Assembly (NCBI GenBank): GCA_937894565.1
Contig: CALBHK010000178.1
Span: forward strand, 1-43,842
DNA from: an uncultured Chlamydiae bacterium
GTDB taxonomy: Bacteria; Chlamydiota; Chlamydiia; Chlamydiales; CALBHK01
Reading direction: 5' to 3'
DNA length: 43,842 bases
The translations under genes were made by a program, and so were the position numbers. The notes beneath the pieces are model-generated. The model ran no database searches and was not told where the DNA came from. It saw nothing but the letters and a program-made list of their open reading frames with translations. Of the stretch, positions 10,244-19,514 are shown one piece after another; within the stretch, counting starts at the first letter, position 1; every line of letters starts with the position of its first letter.

Positions 10244-10828
10244 ATGAATAAAGTTTTAACTTTAAGTTTACTATGTTTGCTGAGTTTTACCTTTCTTTTT
10301 GGTCACGAAGGTCACAAGGAAATGAATGAAAATAAATCCATGAAAGAAAACGTTCAAACAACACAAGACATACAAGCAGTCGAGCAATATGAAGGCAGAC
10401 CCCAAAGTTGGGTGCAATGGATCGGCAGCTTTCATTTCATTTTTTTGCATTTCCCCATCGCGTTAATTGCCATGACAGCTATTTCTGAATTGCTTTTTGC
10501 TTGGTATAAAAGGCTAATTTTTGACTATGCCTCTCGCTTTATGTTAATTGCGGCGGCTGTATTAGCAGTCCCAACGGCTCTCCTTGGTCTGACATATAGT
10601 TATACAGCTACCTACAATGGTCTATTAGCAGACTTTGTATGGTGGCATATGTGGTTTGGATTTGTAACTGCTATTCTTGCAATTTTTGTGGCTTTTATTC
10701 GCGAGAGTTGGGGAATAAGTAAATTTTATTATACATGTCTTGTTTTCTTATTTCTGTTGGTGAATGTAACTGGATTTTTAGGAGGTGGCATGACATTTGG
10801 GCCGTACCACATGCATCCTCCACTTTAA
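10244..10828 (+). CDS. Exported/inner-membrane protein resembling DUF2231
   Basis: Membrane protein of 194 residues with no assigned biochemical role. A signal peptide (about 1-20) ends before a His-containing sequence HEGHKE, followed by a hydrophilic linker to about residue 60 and then four hydrophobic segments. The HFHFIFLHFPIAL block in the first helix is like the conserved HFP start of DUF2231 membrane proteins, and several His residues sit at membrane edges (HMWF, PYHMHPP at the C-terminus), as expected for metal or haem contact. It starts 2 nt after the multicopper oxidase stop and is followed 14 nt later by the phosphorylase gene. Context suggests a part in copper handling or electron transfer; the DUF assignment is from memory of the motif. 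Confidence 0.75.
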   Translation: MNKVLTLSLLCLLSFTFLFGHEGHKEMNENKSMKENVQTTQDIQAVEQYEGRPQSWVQWIGSFHFIFLHFPIALIAMTAISELLFAWYKRLIFDYASRFMLIAAAVLAVPTALLGLTYSYTATYNGLLADFVWWHMWFGFVTAILAIFVAFIRESWGISKFYYTCLVFLFLLVNVTGFLGGGMTFGPYHMHPPL

Positions 10829-10842
10829 CATACAGGAATATC

Positions 10843-12525
10843 ATGGATAGCGAAACTATAGCTTATTTCTCAATGGAAATCGCTCTTGAAGAGGGGATCC
10901 CTACTTACAGCGGTGGTTTAGGCATTTTAGCTGGCGACATGCTGCGCTCTGCTGCTGATCTAAAACTGCCAATTGCCGCCGTCACACTCCTTTATCGTAA
11001 AGGGTATTTCTATCAAAAATTAAATTCCCAGGGAATCCAGAGCGAAAGGCCTGTGGAATGGGTGGTATCCGACTTTCTAGAAGAGCTTCCTCAACGCATA
11101 GAAGTAAGCGTTGAAGGTAGAAAAATTCAAGTGAGAGCCTGGCAATATAACATTACAAGCAAAGAAGGATATAGTATTCCTGTCTATTTATTGGATACCG
11201 ACTTGCCTGAAAACAGTACCTGGGACAGAACTTTAACCGATTTTCTCTATGGAGGCGATCAATATTATCGATTTTGCCAAGAGATCGTACTGGGGATTGG
11301 GGGCGTTAGGATCTTACGCTCTCTCGGCTATGATCAAATTAGACGATTTCATATGAATGAAGGGCATGCAAGTCTCTTAACTCTGGAACTTCTAGATGAA
11401 GAAGCACTACGAGCAAATAAAAAGCAATTTACGCATGAAGAGGTTGAAATTGTTAGGAAAAAATGCATTTTTACTACTCATACCCCTGTAGTAGCAGGTC
11501 ATGATAAATTTCCACGAGATATGGTCGAAAAGGTTCTTCAACGTAAAGAAGTTTTTGACATGAAAGAGGTTTTTTGTTGTGAAGGGATTCTAAATACGAC
11601 CTATTTAGCCTTAAATCTCAGCCATTATATAAACGGTGTAGCAAAGCGGCATGGCGAAATTTCTCGTCTTATGTTTGCTAAGTATTCTATTGATTCAATT
11701 ACAAATGGTGTTTATGCGGCAACTTGGGTTTCTCCCTCATTTCAAGAATTATATGATCGCCATATCCCTGGCTGGCGTGAAGATAATTTCAGTTTGCGAT
11801 CGGCTCTGAGTATCCCAAATTCTGAGATTTGGGACGCTCATTTCAAGCAGAAAAAGATGCTTATTGAATACGTTAATCGAGAGACAAATGAGGGTTTTGA
11901 CTGTAATGTTCTAACTCTAGGTTTTGCAAGACGCTCGGCAACATATAAACGAGGAGGTCTTTTATTCCACGATATAACGAAACTCAAGGAACTGGTAAGT
12001 AAAGCTGGACCCATTCAAGTCATCTTCGCTGGAAAGGCTCATCCTCAAGATCAACCAGGGAAAGATGTTATCAAATATATTTTTCAAATCAAAGAGCAAT
12101 TAAAGAAGTCGATTAAGATTGTATATCTTGAAAACTATGACATTAACATGGCTCAGAAATTAACTTCAGGAGTAGACATATGGCTCAATACACCGCAAAC
12201 TCCGATGGAGGCCTCTGGGACAAGTGGAATGAAGGCTGCATTAAATGGAATACCGATGCTCAGCATACCAGACGGTTGGTGGATTGAAGGCTGCATCGAA
12301 GGAATAACGGGTTGGACATTTGGTAAAACTCCAGTTAATGGGACTACAACGGATGCATCGGATGCAAATGATCTGTATGACAAACTAGAAAATGTTGTCA
12401 TTCCAACTTTCTATGATCGTGATCGATTCATCAATGTCATGCGACACTGTATTTCATTGAATGGTTCGTTTTTTAACACTCAGCGAATGATCCAGCAATA
12501 CGTAACTAAAGCATACTTCCATTGA
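10843..12525 (+). CDS. Alpha-glucan (glycogen/maltodextrin) phosphorylase, short form
   Basis: GT35-family enzyme that releases glucose-1-phosphate from alpha-1,4-glucans using phosphate and pyridoxal phosphate. The open frame extends upstream to 10735 inside the previous gene. The ATG at 10843 follows CAGGA and begins the conserved MDSETIAYFSMEIALEEG, so it is chosen (560 residues). Other marks: YSGGLGILAGD, the HMNEGHASL block, TTHTPVVAGHDKF, and the PLP-lysine region EASGTSGMKAALNG with Lys about 464. It is of the short alpha-glucan phosphorylase type, not the roughly 800-residue GlgP type. Within the operon it would feed hexose phosphate into central carbon metabolism. Confidence 0.93.
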   Translation: MDSETIAYFSMEIALEEGIPTYSGGLGILAGDMLRSAADLKLPIAAVTLLYRKGYFYQKLNSQGIQSERPVEWVVSDFLEELPQRIEVSVEGRKIQVRAWQYNITSKEGYSIPVYLLDTDLPENSTWDRTLTDFLYGGDQYYRFCQEIVLGIGGVRILRSLGYDQIRRFHMNEGHASLLTLELLDEEALRANKKQFTHEEVEIVRKKCIFTTHTPVVAGHDKFPRDMVEKVLQRKEVFDMKEVFCCEGILNTTYLALNLSHYINGVAKRHGEISRLMFAKYSIDSITNGVYAATWVSPSFQELYDRHIPGWREDNFSLRSALSIPNSEIWDAHFKQKKMLIEYVNRETNEGFDCNVLTLGFARRSATYKRGGLLFHDITKLKELVSKAGPIQVIFAGKAHPQDQPGKDVIKYIFQIKEQLKKSIKIVYLENYDINMAQKLTSGVDIWLNTPQTPMEASGTSGMKAALNGIPMLSIPDGWWIEGCIEGITGWTFGKTPVNGTTTDASDANDLYDKLENVVIPTFYDRDRFINVMRHCISLNGSFFNTQRMIQQYVTKAYFH

Positions 12526-12538
12526 ACAGGAGTTTCAA

Positions 12539-13381
12539 ATGAAAATAATCAAAGCTACTGGAGAGGAAGCATCCTATGAACCAGAAAAGATTGTACGGTC
12601 GCTCGAAAGAGCTGGTGCCAGCCAAGAAATAATAAAGGAAGTGCTTTCTAAAACCGAAAAAGAGCTTTTTGATGGAATCCATACTAAAGAAATGTACAAG
12701 ATTGTTTTCAGAAATCTTAAAAAATTGAGTCATGGCACGGCCGGTAAATATCACCTTAAAAATGCTATTATGGAACTCGGTCCTACTGGTTTCCCATTTG
12801 AAAAATTCATCGCAGCGCTGCTTGAAGCAGAAGGGTATCGGACTCTCACAGATCAGATTGTACAGGGGCATTGCGTCACACATGAAGTAGATGTCATAGC
12901 CGAGAAGGATAATCAACATTTTATGATGGAGTGTAAATTCCATGGGACTGCGGGTAACATTTGCGATGTAAAGCACGCGTTATATGTGCATGCACGCTTT
13001 CTTGATGTTGAAAAAACTTGGCTTAATAAACCAGGTCATGCCAAAAAATTCCATCAGGGATGGTTAGTGACAAATACCCGGCTTTCTGGTGATGCTGAAA
13101 AATATGGGAAATGTGTTGGAATGGGCCTTCTGAGTTGGAGTTATCCTCATGGGGATAGCTTACGGGAAAGAATTGATCGAAATGGTCTTTATCCGATCAC
13201 ATGTCTTACAAGCCTCTCAAAACATGAGAAACAGAGATTGCTGGATAAAGAGATCGTCCTTTGCCATGCTCTGTGCAAACGACCATCTGCATTAAATGGC
13301 ATTGGGTTGTCTGAGACGAGAAAGCGTAAGGTGCTCGAAGAATGCAAAATTATCTGTAAAAATAAATATAGGGATTTATGA
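12539..13381 (+). CDS. ATP-cone domain fused to a PD-(D/E)XK nuclease-like domain
   Basis: Protein of 280 residues with two recognisable parts. Residues 1-90 match the ATP-cone, the nucleotide-sensing domain of ribonucleotide reductases and NrdR (MKIIKATGEEASYEPEKIVRSL). Residues about 95-170 fit a restriction-endonuclease-like fold: GFPFEKFIAALLEAEGY, then VDVIAE, then MMECKFH, giving the Asp...Glu-x-Lys catalytic pattern. The last 100 residues are basic and contain a helix-hairpin-like LNGIGLSETRKRKVLEE. It could be a nuclease gated by ATP/dATP levels. The stop overlaps the next start by 4 nt (ATGA), implying translational coupling with the RNase-like gene. Domain calls are firm; activity on DNA versus RNA is unknown. 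Confidence 0.82.
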   Translation: MKIIKATGEEASYEPEKIVRSLERAGASQEIIKEVLSKTEKELFDGIHTKEMYKIVFRNLKKLSHGTAGKYHLKNAIMELGPTGFPFEKFIAALLEAEGYRTLTDQIVQGHCVTHEVDVIAEKDNQHFMMECKFHGTAGNICDVKHALYVHARFLDVEKTWLNKPGHAKKFHQGWLVTNTRLSGDAEKYGKCVGMGLLSWSYPHGDSLRERIDRNGLYPITCLTSLSKHEKQRLLDKEIVLCHALCKRPSALNGIGLSETRKRKVLEECKIICKNKYRDL

Positions 13382-14736
13382 AACTTACATTTTTAGGTGC
13401 CGCAGGTACCGTTACAGGTTCTAAATACCTGATTGAATTTCAGGATAAAAAGATCTTAGTGGATTGTGGTCTTTTTCAGGGATTAAAAGAATTGCGTTTG
13501 CTGAATTGGGAAACACCAAAATTTGATCCTTCCACTATCAATGCCGTACTTTTGACACATGGTCATTTGGATCACACCGGTTATCTTCCGCGTTTAGTAA
13601 AGTTAGGATTTAAAGGTGAGATTTTTGCAACCGCTCCAACACTGAAAATTGCTGAAATCATTTTGAAAGATAGTGCTAAAATCCAAGAAGAAGAAGCTGA
13701 AAGAGCTAATCGAGAGGGTTATTCAAAACATAAACCAGCACTGCCTTTTTACGATCTGAAAGATGTAGAAAAAACTCTAAAATTATTTCGTCCAATACAG
13801 GAAGGAGAATGGCTTAACCTTGAAAATTTATTCAAAGTCATTTTTCAATACAATGGCCATATCATAGGATCTACCTTTATCCAAGTGGAAGCAGATGGGA
13901 AAACATTTGTATTTTCTGGTGATATTGGCCGAGAAAAAGATTTGCTCCTCTATCCACCAAAAAAGCCCACTAAAGCGGATGTTCTTCTTATTGAATCAAC
14001 CTATGGTGGAAAAATCCATCCTAATGAAGAGGACATTCTACCGGAACTGGAACGGGTAATTAACGAAACTATCAGCAGGGGCGGTTCGATCTTTATTCCA
14101 AGTTTTGCTGTCGAACGGACACAGTTACTGATGCTTATTCTTTGGAGACTCCTTAAAGCCAAAAAGATTCAAAATATCCCAATGATTATGGACAGTCCCA
14201 TGGGAGCAAATATCTTAGATCTATTTCATCATTCACAAGAATGGCACAAACTTAAAACCGAAGAATGTAATCAAATGTGTTCCCATTTTCGATTAGTCAG
14301 TAGTTATAAAGAAACCATGCAACTCCGGATGGATAAAAAACCGAAAATTGTCATTGCGGGAAGCGGTATGATAACAGGCGGAAGAATTCTGAATTATTTG
14401 GAAGTGCGGGCAGCAAATGAAAATGACACTCTTTTGTTTGTCGGTTATCAGGCTGAGGGAACGAGGGGCAGAAAATTGCTGGATGGCGAAAAAGAAATAA
14501 AAATCTATGGAAAAATCATACCTTTTCGGATGCAAATAAGAAAAATCGAAGGCCTTTCGGCCCATGCTGACCAAACTGAATTGCTTAATTGGCTGTCCGA
14601 TTTAAAACAAAAGCCATCCAATATTTTCATCATACACGGGGAAATGGAACAAGCAGAGGCTTTTAAACAAAAACTCAAGGAAGTCAAACATTGGGAATCT
14701 GTAATACCCCAGTTAAACCAGAGCTTTGAAATATAA
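13378..14736 (+). CDS. Metallo-beta-lactamase / beta-CASP ribonuclease-like protein
   Basis: Zinc-dependent nucleic-acid hydrolase of the CPSF/Ysh1-like group (COG1236 type), 452 residues, cytosolic. Visible motifs: MBL motif HGHLDH (61-66), further metal ligands in NGHIIGST and SGDIGRE, ESTYGG leading into the beta-CASP domain, GSGMITGGR (about 328-336), and SAHAD with His about 396. Family members cut RNA endo- or exonucleolytically. It starts inside the stop of the ATP-cone/nuclease gene and its own stop shares a base with the AMP phosphorylase start, so the three are probably translated together. A role in degrading RNA to mononucleotides for the phosphorylase downstream is inference. Confidence 0.9.
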   Translation: MKLTFLGAAGTVTGSKYLIEFQDKKILVDCGLFQGLKELRLLNWETPKFDPSTINAVLLTHGHLDHTGYLPRLVKLGFKGEIFATAPTLKIAEIILKDSAKIQEEEAERANREGYSKHKPALPFYDLKDVEKTLKLFRPIQEGEWLNLENLFKVIFQYNGHIIGSTFIQVEADGKTFVFSGDIGREKDLLLYPPKKPTKADVLLIESTYGGKIHPNEEDILPELERVINETISRGGSIFIPSFAVERTQLLMLILWRLLKAKKIQNIPMIMDSPMGANILDLFHHSQEWHKLKTEECNQMCSHFRLVSSYKETMQLRMDKKPKIVIAGSGMITGGRILNYLEVRAANENDTLLFVGYQAEGTRGRKLLDGEKEIKIYGKIIPFRMQIRKIEGLSAHADQTELLNWLSDLKQKPSNIFIIHGEMEQAEAFKQKLKEVKHWESVIPQLNQSFEI

Positions 14737-16253
14737 TGGAATTAGAGCATCCAGAACACAACACTCTAAAATTAAAAAAACTCGGCGTCGATTTTCGCAA
14801 TGAACACTTAGTATTTATGCGAAGAGACTGTCACGTTTGCAAATCAGAAGGTTTTGAAGCTCTTAACCGTATTAGGGTATCAAAAGGGGATAGAACGCTT
14901 GTTGCTTCACTGATCGTAATGGATAACCCTAGTCAGCTTAACAATGGTGAGATTGGTTTATCGAATGGGGCAATAGAATGGCTTTCGGCAGGGGAAGGTG
15001 ATGAGATTAATCTATCTCATATGCCCCCTCTGGATTCCATGAGTGACGTTCGAAGAAAAATCTATGGCGATACTTTAGAACCTGCTGCTTTTTCACGCAT
15101 AATACAGGATATTGCTGCTTCCAATCTATCTAACATACAATTATCAGCTTTTATTTCTGCTTGTGTCGGAGAAGGGCTTAACGCAGACGAAGTTATTGCT
15201 CTGACTAGAGCGATGATCGACGTGGGATTTAGACTTGAATGGGCGCAAAAAGAAGTTTTTGATAAGCACTGTATTGGTGGACTTCCTGGAAACCGTACAA
15301 CGCCTATTGTAGTAGCCATTGTTGCAGCAGCGGGACTCACTATCCCAAAGACATCTTCAAGAGCTATTACTTCACCCGCCGGAACAGCTGATACAATGGA
15401 AACCCTCACCAATGTGAACCTTTCAGTAGAGCAAATGAAAAATGTAGTGAATCAGGAAGGGGGGTGTCTTGTGTGGGGTGGTTCTGTGCAGCTCAGTCCG
15501 GCTGATGATATTATCATCCGTGTAGAAAAGGCTTTAGATATTGATAGTGAAGGTCAGTTGATTGCTTCTGTGCTTTCAAAAAAGGCTGCCGCAGGTTCTA
15601 CACATGTGGTTATTGACATACCTGTGGGGCCAACTGCGAAGGTAAGATCTGAAGAAGCCGCAAAGCTGCTTTCAGAAAAAATGATCGCTGTTGGCATTGC
15701 TATCGGATTGAACGTAGTTACAGTAGTTACTGATGGTAGACAACCTATAGGGCGCGGCATTGGTCCATCATTAGAAGCCCTTGATGTATTGGCCGTACTG
15801 CAAAATGATATTACAGCCCCGAAAGACCTACGCCAAAAAGCTGTGCTCTTAGCCGGGAAGTTGCTCGAAATGGGAGGAAAAGTTTCTAAAGGCGAAGGGG
15901 AGATACTAGCCAATGAAATTTTACATTCAGGCAAAGCATGGGAAAAATTTCAACAGATCTGTATAGCTCAGGGCGGATTAAAAACACCTAAAACTGCACT
16001 ATATACACAGATAATAACAGCGGATAAACCAGGTATGATCACGGCTATAGATAACCGCAAGATCGCAAAAGTTGCCAAGCTTGCTGGCGCCCCAGATGCG
16101 GCTACAGCCGGCATCTATTTCTCTGCTTCAATAGGCCTTAAAGTGGAAAAAGGCCAAGATTTGTATAAGATATATGCCGAATCTCCAGGTGAACTGGCAT
16201 ACGCTATCGAGTATTTAAGAGCTAACCCAGATATCATCCAAATTGAGGCATAA
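14736..16253 (+). CDS. AMP phosphorylase / thymidine-phosphorylase family, archaeal type
   Basis: Family enzyme cleaves nucleoside 5'-monophosphates with phosphate into a free base and ribose-1,5-bisphosphate. The protein is 505 residues, about the length of archaeal AMP phosphorylase and longer than classical DeoA (about 440) because of an N-terminal domain of about 85 residues. Diagnostic block at about 174-215: KHCIGGLPGNRTTP, AAAGLTIPKTSSRAITSPAG and TADTMETLT. Also seen: GGCLVWGGSVQLSPADD and GPTAKVRSEEA. Start codon is in TAATG with the preceding stop; the same arrangement links it to the PRPP synthetase. Substrate range (AMP, CMP, UMP) cannot be read from the sequence. Confidence 0.9.
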   Translation: MELEHPEHNTLKLKKLGVDFRNEHLVFMRRDCHVCKSEGFEALNRIRVSKGDRTLVASLIVMDNPSQLNNGEIGLSNGAIEWLSAGEGDEINLSHMPPLDSMSDVRRKIYGDTLEPAAFSRIIQDIAASNLSNIQLSAFISACVGEGLNADEVIALTRAMIDVGFRLEWAQKEVFDKHCIGGLPGNRTTPIVVAIVAAAGLTIPKTSSRAITSPAGTADTMETLTNVNLSVEQMKNVVNQEGGCLVWGGSVQLSPADDIIIRVEKALDIDSEGQLIASVLSKKAAAGSTHVVIDIPVGPTAKVRSEEAAKLLSEKMIAVGIAIGLNVVTVVTDGRQPIGRGIGPSLEALDVLAVLQNDITAPKDLRQKAVLLAGKLLEMGGKVSKGEGEILANEILHSGKAWEKFQQICIAQGGLKTPKTALYTQIITADKPGMITAIDNRKIAKVAKLAGAPDAATAGIYFSASIGLKVEKGQDLYKIYAESPGELAYAIEYLRANPDIIQIEA

Positions 16254-17140
16254 TGAACATAATACTTTTTTCCCTTCCAGGGAACGAAACAATGAGCCAG
16301 AAACTCGCTAAACATCTAAATGCAGAAATAGGTGAATCCACCATTCGCCAGTTTCCAGATGGTGAAAGTTACGTGAAGCTCAATACAGACGTCAAAGGGA
16401 AATGTGTAGTGCTTATTTGCACATTAGATGAGCCCGATAACAAACTTCTACCATTATACTTTCTTAGCCAAACTGCCAAAGATCTAGGCGCAGCTTGTAC
16501 TTGTCTTGTGACTCCTTACCTTGCTTATATGCGACAAGATAAACGGTTCCAGCCTGGTGAAGGAATCACCTCTACTTATTTTGGTAAATTGATTTCAAGC
16601 TTTGCAGACAGCCTTACAACGGTTGATCCCCACCTACATCGCAGAAGTTCGCTTTCAGAAGTGTATAACATACCAAATAAGGTGATCCATGCAGCCGCAC
16701 ATATTTCGCAGTGGATCAAAGCAAACGTCGAGAAGCCAGTACTTATTGGACCAGATGGTGAAAGTGAACAATGGGTATCTGAAGTGGCAAAAAACGCCAG
16801 TGCCCCTTTTACAATATTGCAAAAAATACGACATAGCGACCGGGATGTAGAAGTCTCTATACCTGATGTAGAAAATTACAAAGATCATATTCCAGTACTT
16901 GTGGATGATATTATATCAACCGCCAGAACTATGATCGAGACAGTCGAACACCTAAAAAGAGCAGGGATGAAACCACCTATTTGCATTGGCGTACATGCAG
17001 TATTTGCCGGTCATGCCTATGAAGAATTAATGAACTCTGGAGCAGCAATGGTTGTTACCTGCAATACCATTCCGCATAAGACCAATAAAATAGATCTTAG
17101 CGATATATTAGCCGAAAATATCAAAGACCTCATGAGTTAA
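16253..17140 (+). CDS. prs: Ribose-phosphate pyrophosphokinase (PRPP synthetase) homologue
   Basis: Transfers pyrophosphate from ATP to ribose-5-phosphate to make PRPP. It has 295 residues, a little shorter than typical bacterial Prs (about 315) and more like archaeal short forms. Seen: FPDGESYVKL, YMRQDKRFQPGE (92-103), VDPHLHRR (124-131), a Lys/Arg pair in LQKIRHS (about 191-193) and the PRPP-binding loop VDDIISTARTM (217-227). In the loop, Ala-Arg replaces the usual Gly-Gly of DDIISTGGT, a change worth noting. It is the last gene of the long operon and shares a base with the AMP phosphorylase stop. It could rebuild nucleotides from the freed bases, or an altered substrate is possible. Confidence 0.88.
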   Translation: MNIILFSLPGNETMSQKLAKHLNAEIGESTIRQFPDGESYVKLNTDVKGKCVVLICTLDEPDNKLLPLYFLSQTAKDLGAACTCLVTPYLAYMRQDKRFQPGEGITSTYFGKLISSFADSLTTVDPHLHRRSSLSEVYNIPNKVIHAAAHISQWIKANVEKPVLIGPDGESEQWVSEVAKNASAPFTILQKIRHSDRDVEVSIPDVENYKDHIPVLVDDIISTARTMIETVEHLKRAGMKPPICIGVHAVFAGHAYEELMNSGAAMVVTCNTIPHKTNKIDLSDILAENIKDLMS

Positions 17141-17180
17141 AATCTTGTTGCTTCTTAAAAAGACTTGATGATCGGCTGAA

Positions 17181-17208
17181 TTTACTGTAAATCTAAGCTT
17201 TGTATACA
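17181..17208 (+). promoter_or_regulatory. Candidate promoter for the copper ATPase gene
   Basis: TTTACT (17181-17186), 16 nt, TATACA (17203-17208), ending 41 nt before the GTG start at 17250. The 110-nt spacer here is the first real gap after the 17-kb operon. TTTACTGTAAA at 17181-17191 is also a short palindrome. Modest match only. Confidence 0.35.
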
Positions 17209-17249
17209 GAAGATTTTCATAGTCATAATTCTAATTATGGGCGGTAAAA

Positions 17250-19511
17250 GTGAGTCATTTAAATCAGTCTTCTAATCATCTTAACTCAAACTCTGCAGTT
17301 TATACCTGTCCCATGCATCCTGAAATTAGGCAGGATAAACCTGGAATATGCCCAAAATGTGGAATGACCCTAGAAAAGATCCCAACACCCTCTTCGCATA
17401 AAGTGATCTACACCTGCCCGATGCATCCTGAGATTCAGCAAGATCATCCAGGTCTTTGCCCAATCTGTGGCATGACTTTAGAGCCAAAAGAAGCTACAGC
17501 AGAAGTTGATAATTCCGAATATCAAGACATGTTGCGCAGATTTTGGATTGGTGCAGTTTTAACGATTCCCGTCTTGATACTTGCAGCTAGCAAGATGCTC
17601 CCATTTTTAAACTTTGAAAACTTAGTGTCAGATCCAGTTTCTTATTGGATTCAATTTATCATAAGCACACCCATTGTTCTTTGGTGCGGATGGCCTTTTT
17701 TTGAAAAGGCCTGGTATTCATTACTTAACCGTTCTTTGAACATGTTTTCTTTGATTGCTTTAGGCGTTGGAGCTGCCTATTTGTACAGTGCCATTGCTGT
17801 CTTATTTCCTAACTGGTTTCCAGACTCATTTAAAGAAAAGGGCGAACTTTTTATTTATTTTGAAGCAGCTTCTGTAATTACTGTTCTTGTCCTTCTAGGA
17901 CAGGTATTGGAGCTTAAAGCCAAGAGCCAGACAAGTCAGGCAATTAAAGCCTTGCTAGGTCGAGCAGCTAAGACTGCTCATAGTGTAGTCAATGGCCAAG
18001 AGCAAGAAGTTCCTATTGATCAAGTGAAAGTGGGAGATATATTAAGAGTAAAGCCTGGTGAGAAGATTCCCGTTGATGGGGTAGTAAATGAAGGTTCAAG
18101 CTTCGTCGATGAATCCATGATTACGGGTGAACCCATCCCTGTTGAAAAGAAAGCAAAAGACAATGTGACTGGAAGTACAATTAACCAGACAGGCAGCTTT
18201 TTAATGGAAGCTCAACGAGTTGGTAGTGAAACCCTGCTAGCCAGAATTGTGCAAATGGTTTCAGAAGCACAAAGAAGCAAAGCGCCTATTCAAAAGCTTG
18301 CCGACACAATTTCTGGATATTTTGTCCCTGTTGTCGTTTTAGTCGCGATTATCACATTTATCATTTGGGCTTCAATTGGGCCTGATCCACGTTTTGTTTT
18401 TGCATTAGTTAATGCTGTCGCCGTATTAATCATTGCTTGTCCATGTGCACTTGGCTTAGCAACGCCAATGTCAATCATGGTCGGGGTAGGACGAGGGGCT
18501 GAAATGGGGGTTCTCATTAAAAATGCTGAGGCTTTAGAGCGACTAGAAAAGGTCAATACCGTGATGATGGATAAGACAGGGACACTTACTGAAGGAAAGC
18601 CTAAAATTACTCAGATTGTAGTCTTATCAAATGGACAGGAAAATGAACTTTTAAGATTAGCGGCTTCAGTTGAAAAAAATAGCGAACATCCACTGGCATT
18701 GGCTATTGTTCAAGGTGCTCAAGAAAGAAATTTAAAGATCCCGGAAGTCGAGCAATTTAATTCAATTACCGGGGGAGGCGTCACGGGAATCGTTGAAGGC
18801 AAGAAAATATTTGTCGGTAAAGCAAATTTAATGGAAGAAAACCACATAGCTGGCATTGCTTCCTTACAGGCACAAGCAAAAGAAGCACAAGAACAAGCTC
18901 AGACAGCCATTTTTGTAGCGATCGATGGCAAAGCAATTGGATTTATTACTGTCGCTGACCCGATTAAAGCCTCCACCCCAAAGGCCATAGAGGATTTGCA
19001 TCGACTCGGAATAAAAGTCATCATGCTAACAGGGGATAACGAATACACAGCAAAAGCCGTAGCAAAAAAATTGAATATAGATGAAGTTCATGCTGGTGTG
19101 AATCCAAAAGATAAAAACATCTTAGTTCAACAGCTTAAAAGCGAAAAACAAATTGTGGCAATGGCAGGGGATGGTATTAACGACTCGCCAGCTCTTGCCG
19201 CTGCCGATGTCGGGATTGCCATGGGAACAGGAACTGACGTGGCAATGGAAAGCGCTGGGGTAACTTTAGTTAAGGGTGATCTCACAGGTATCGTAAGAGC
19301 CATTACTCTAAGTCGAGCGACAATGCGCAATATTAGGCAAAATCTCTTTTTTGCTTTTATCTACAATATGGCTGGAATTCCCATCGCTGCCGGAATCTTA
19401 TTTCCCCTGACTGGCCTTCTTTTAAATCCTATGATCGCAAGTGCGGCCATGGCATTCAGTTCCGTTTCTGTTATTTTGAATGCACTTAGACTTAAGAAAG
19501 TTAAAACTTAA
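17250..19511 (+). CDS. Copper-exporting P1B-type ATPase with two N-terminal heavy-metal-binding motifs
   Basis: Inner-membrane Cu(I)/Ag(I) exporter, 753 residues. Instead of CXXC-type HMA domains it begins with two nearly identical heavy-metal-binding units, YTCPMHPE...CPKCGMTLE (18-43) and YTCPMHPE...CPICGMTLE (54-79). Then come two extra helices plus six core helices, the actuator TGEP, the CPC translocation motif (397-399), DKTGTLTEG with phosphorylated Asp 441, SEHPLA and GDGINDSPAL. Conserved MAFSSVSVILNALRL closes the protein. The GTG start is preceded by GGGCGG; no better ATG is in frame. It follows a 109-nt gap after the long operon and is convergent with the - strand cluster. Cu(I) specificity follows from the P1B-1 motif set. 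Confidence 0.95.
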   Translation: MSHLNQSSNHLNSNSAVYTCPMHPEIRQDKPGICPKCGMTLEKIPTPSSHKVIYTCPMHPEIQQDHPGLCPICGMTLEPKEATAEVDNSEYQDMLRRFWIGAVLTIPVLILAASKMLPFLNFENLVSDPVSYWIQFIISTPIVLWCGWPFFEKAWYSLLNRSLNMFSLIALGVGAAYLYSAIAVLFPNWFPDSFKEKGELFIYFEAASVITVLVLLGQVLELKAKSQTSQAIKALLGRAAKTAHSVVNGQEQEVPIDQVKVGDILRVKPGEKIPVDGVVNEGSSFVDESMITGEPIPVEKKAKDNVTGSTINQTGSFLMEAQRVGSETLLARIVQMVSEAQRSKAPIQKLADTISGYFVPVVVLVAIITFIIWASIGPDPRFVFALVNAVAVLIIACPCALGLATPMSIMVGVGRGAEMGVLIKNAEALERLEKVNTVMMDKTGTLTEGKPKITQIVVLSNGQENELLRLAASVEKNSEHPLALAIVQGAQERNLKIPEVEQFNSITGGGVTGIVEGKKIFVGKANLMEENHIAGIASLQAQAKEAQEQAQTAIFVAIDGKAIGFITVADPIKASTPKAIEDLHRLGIKVIMLTGDNEYTAKAVAKKLNIDEVHAGVNPKDKNILVQQLKSEKQIVAMAGDGINDSPALAAADVGIAMGTGTDVAMESAGVTLVKGDLTGIVRAITLSRATMRNIRQNLFFAFIYNMAGIPIAAGILFPLTGLLLNPMIASAAMAFSSVSVILNALRLKKVKT

Positions 19512-19514
19512 CCT

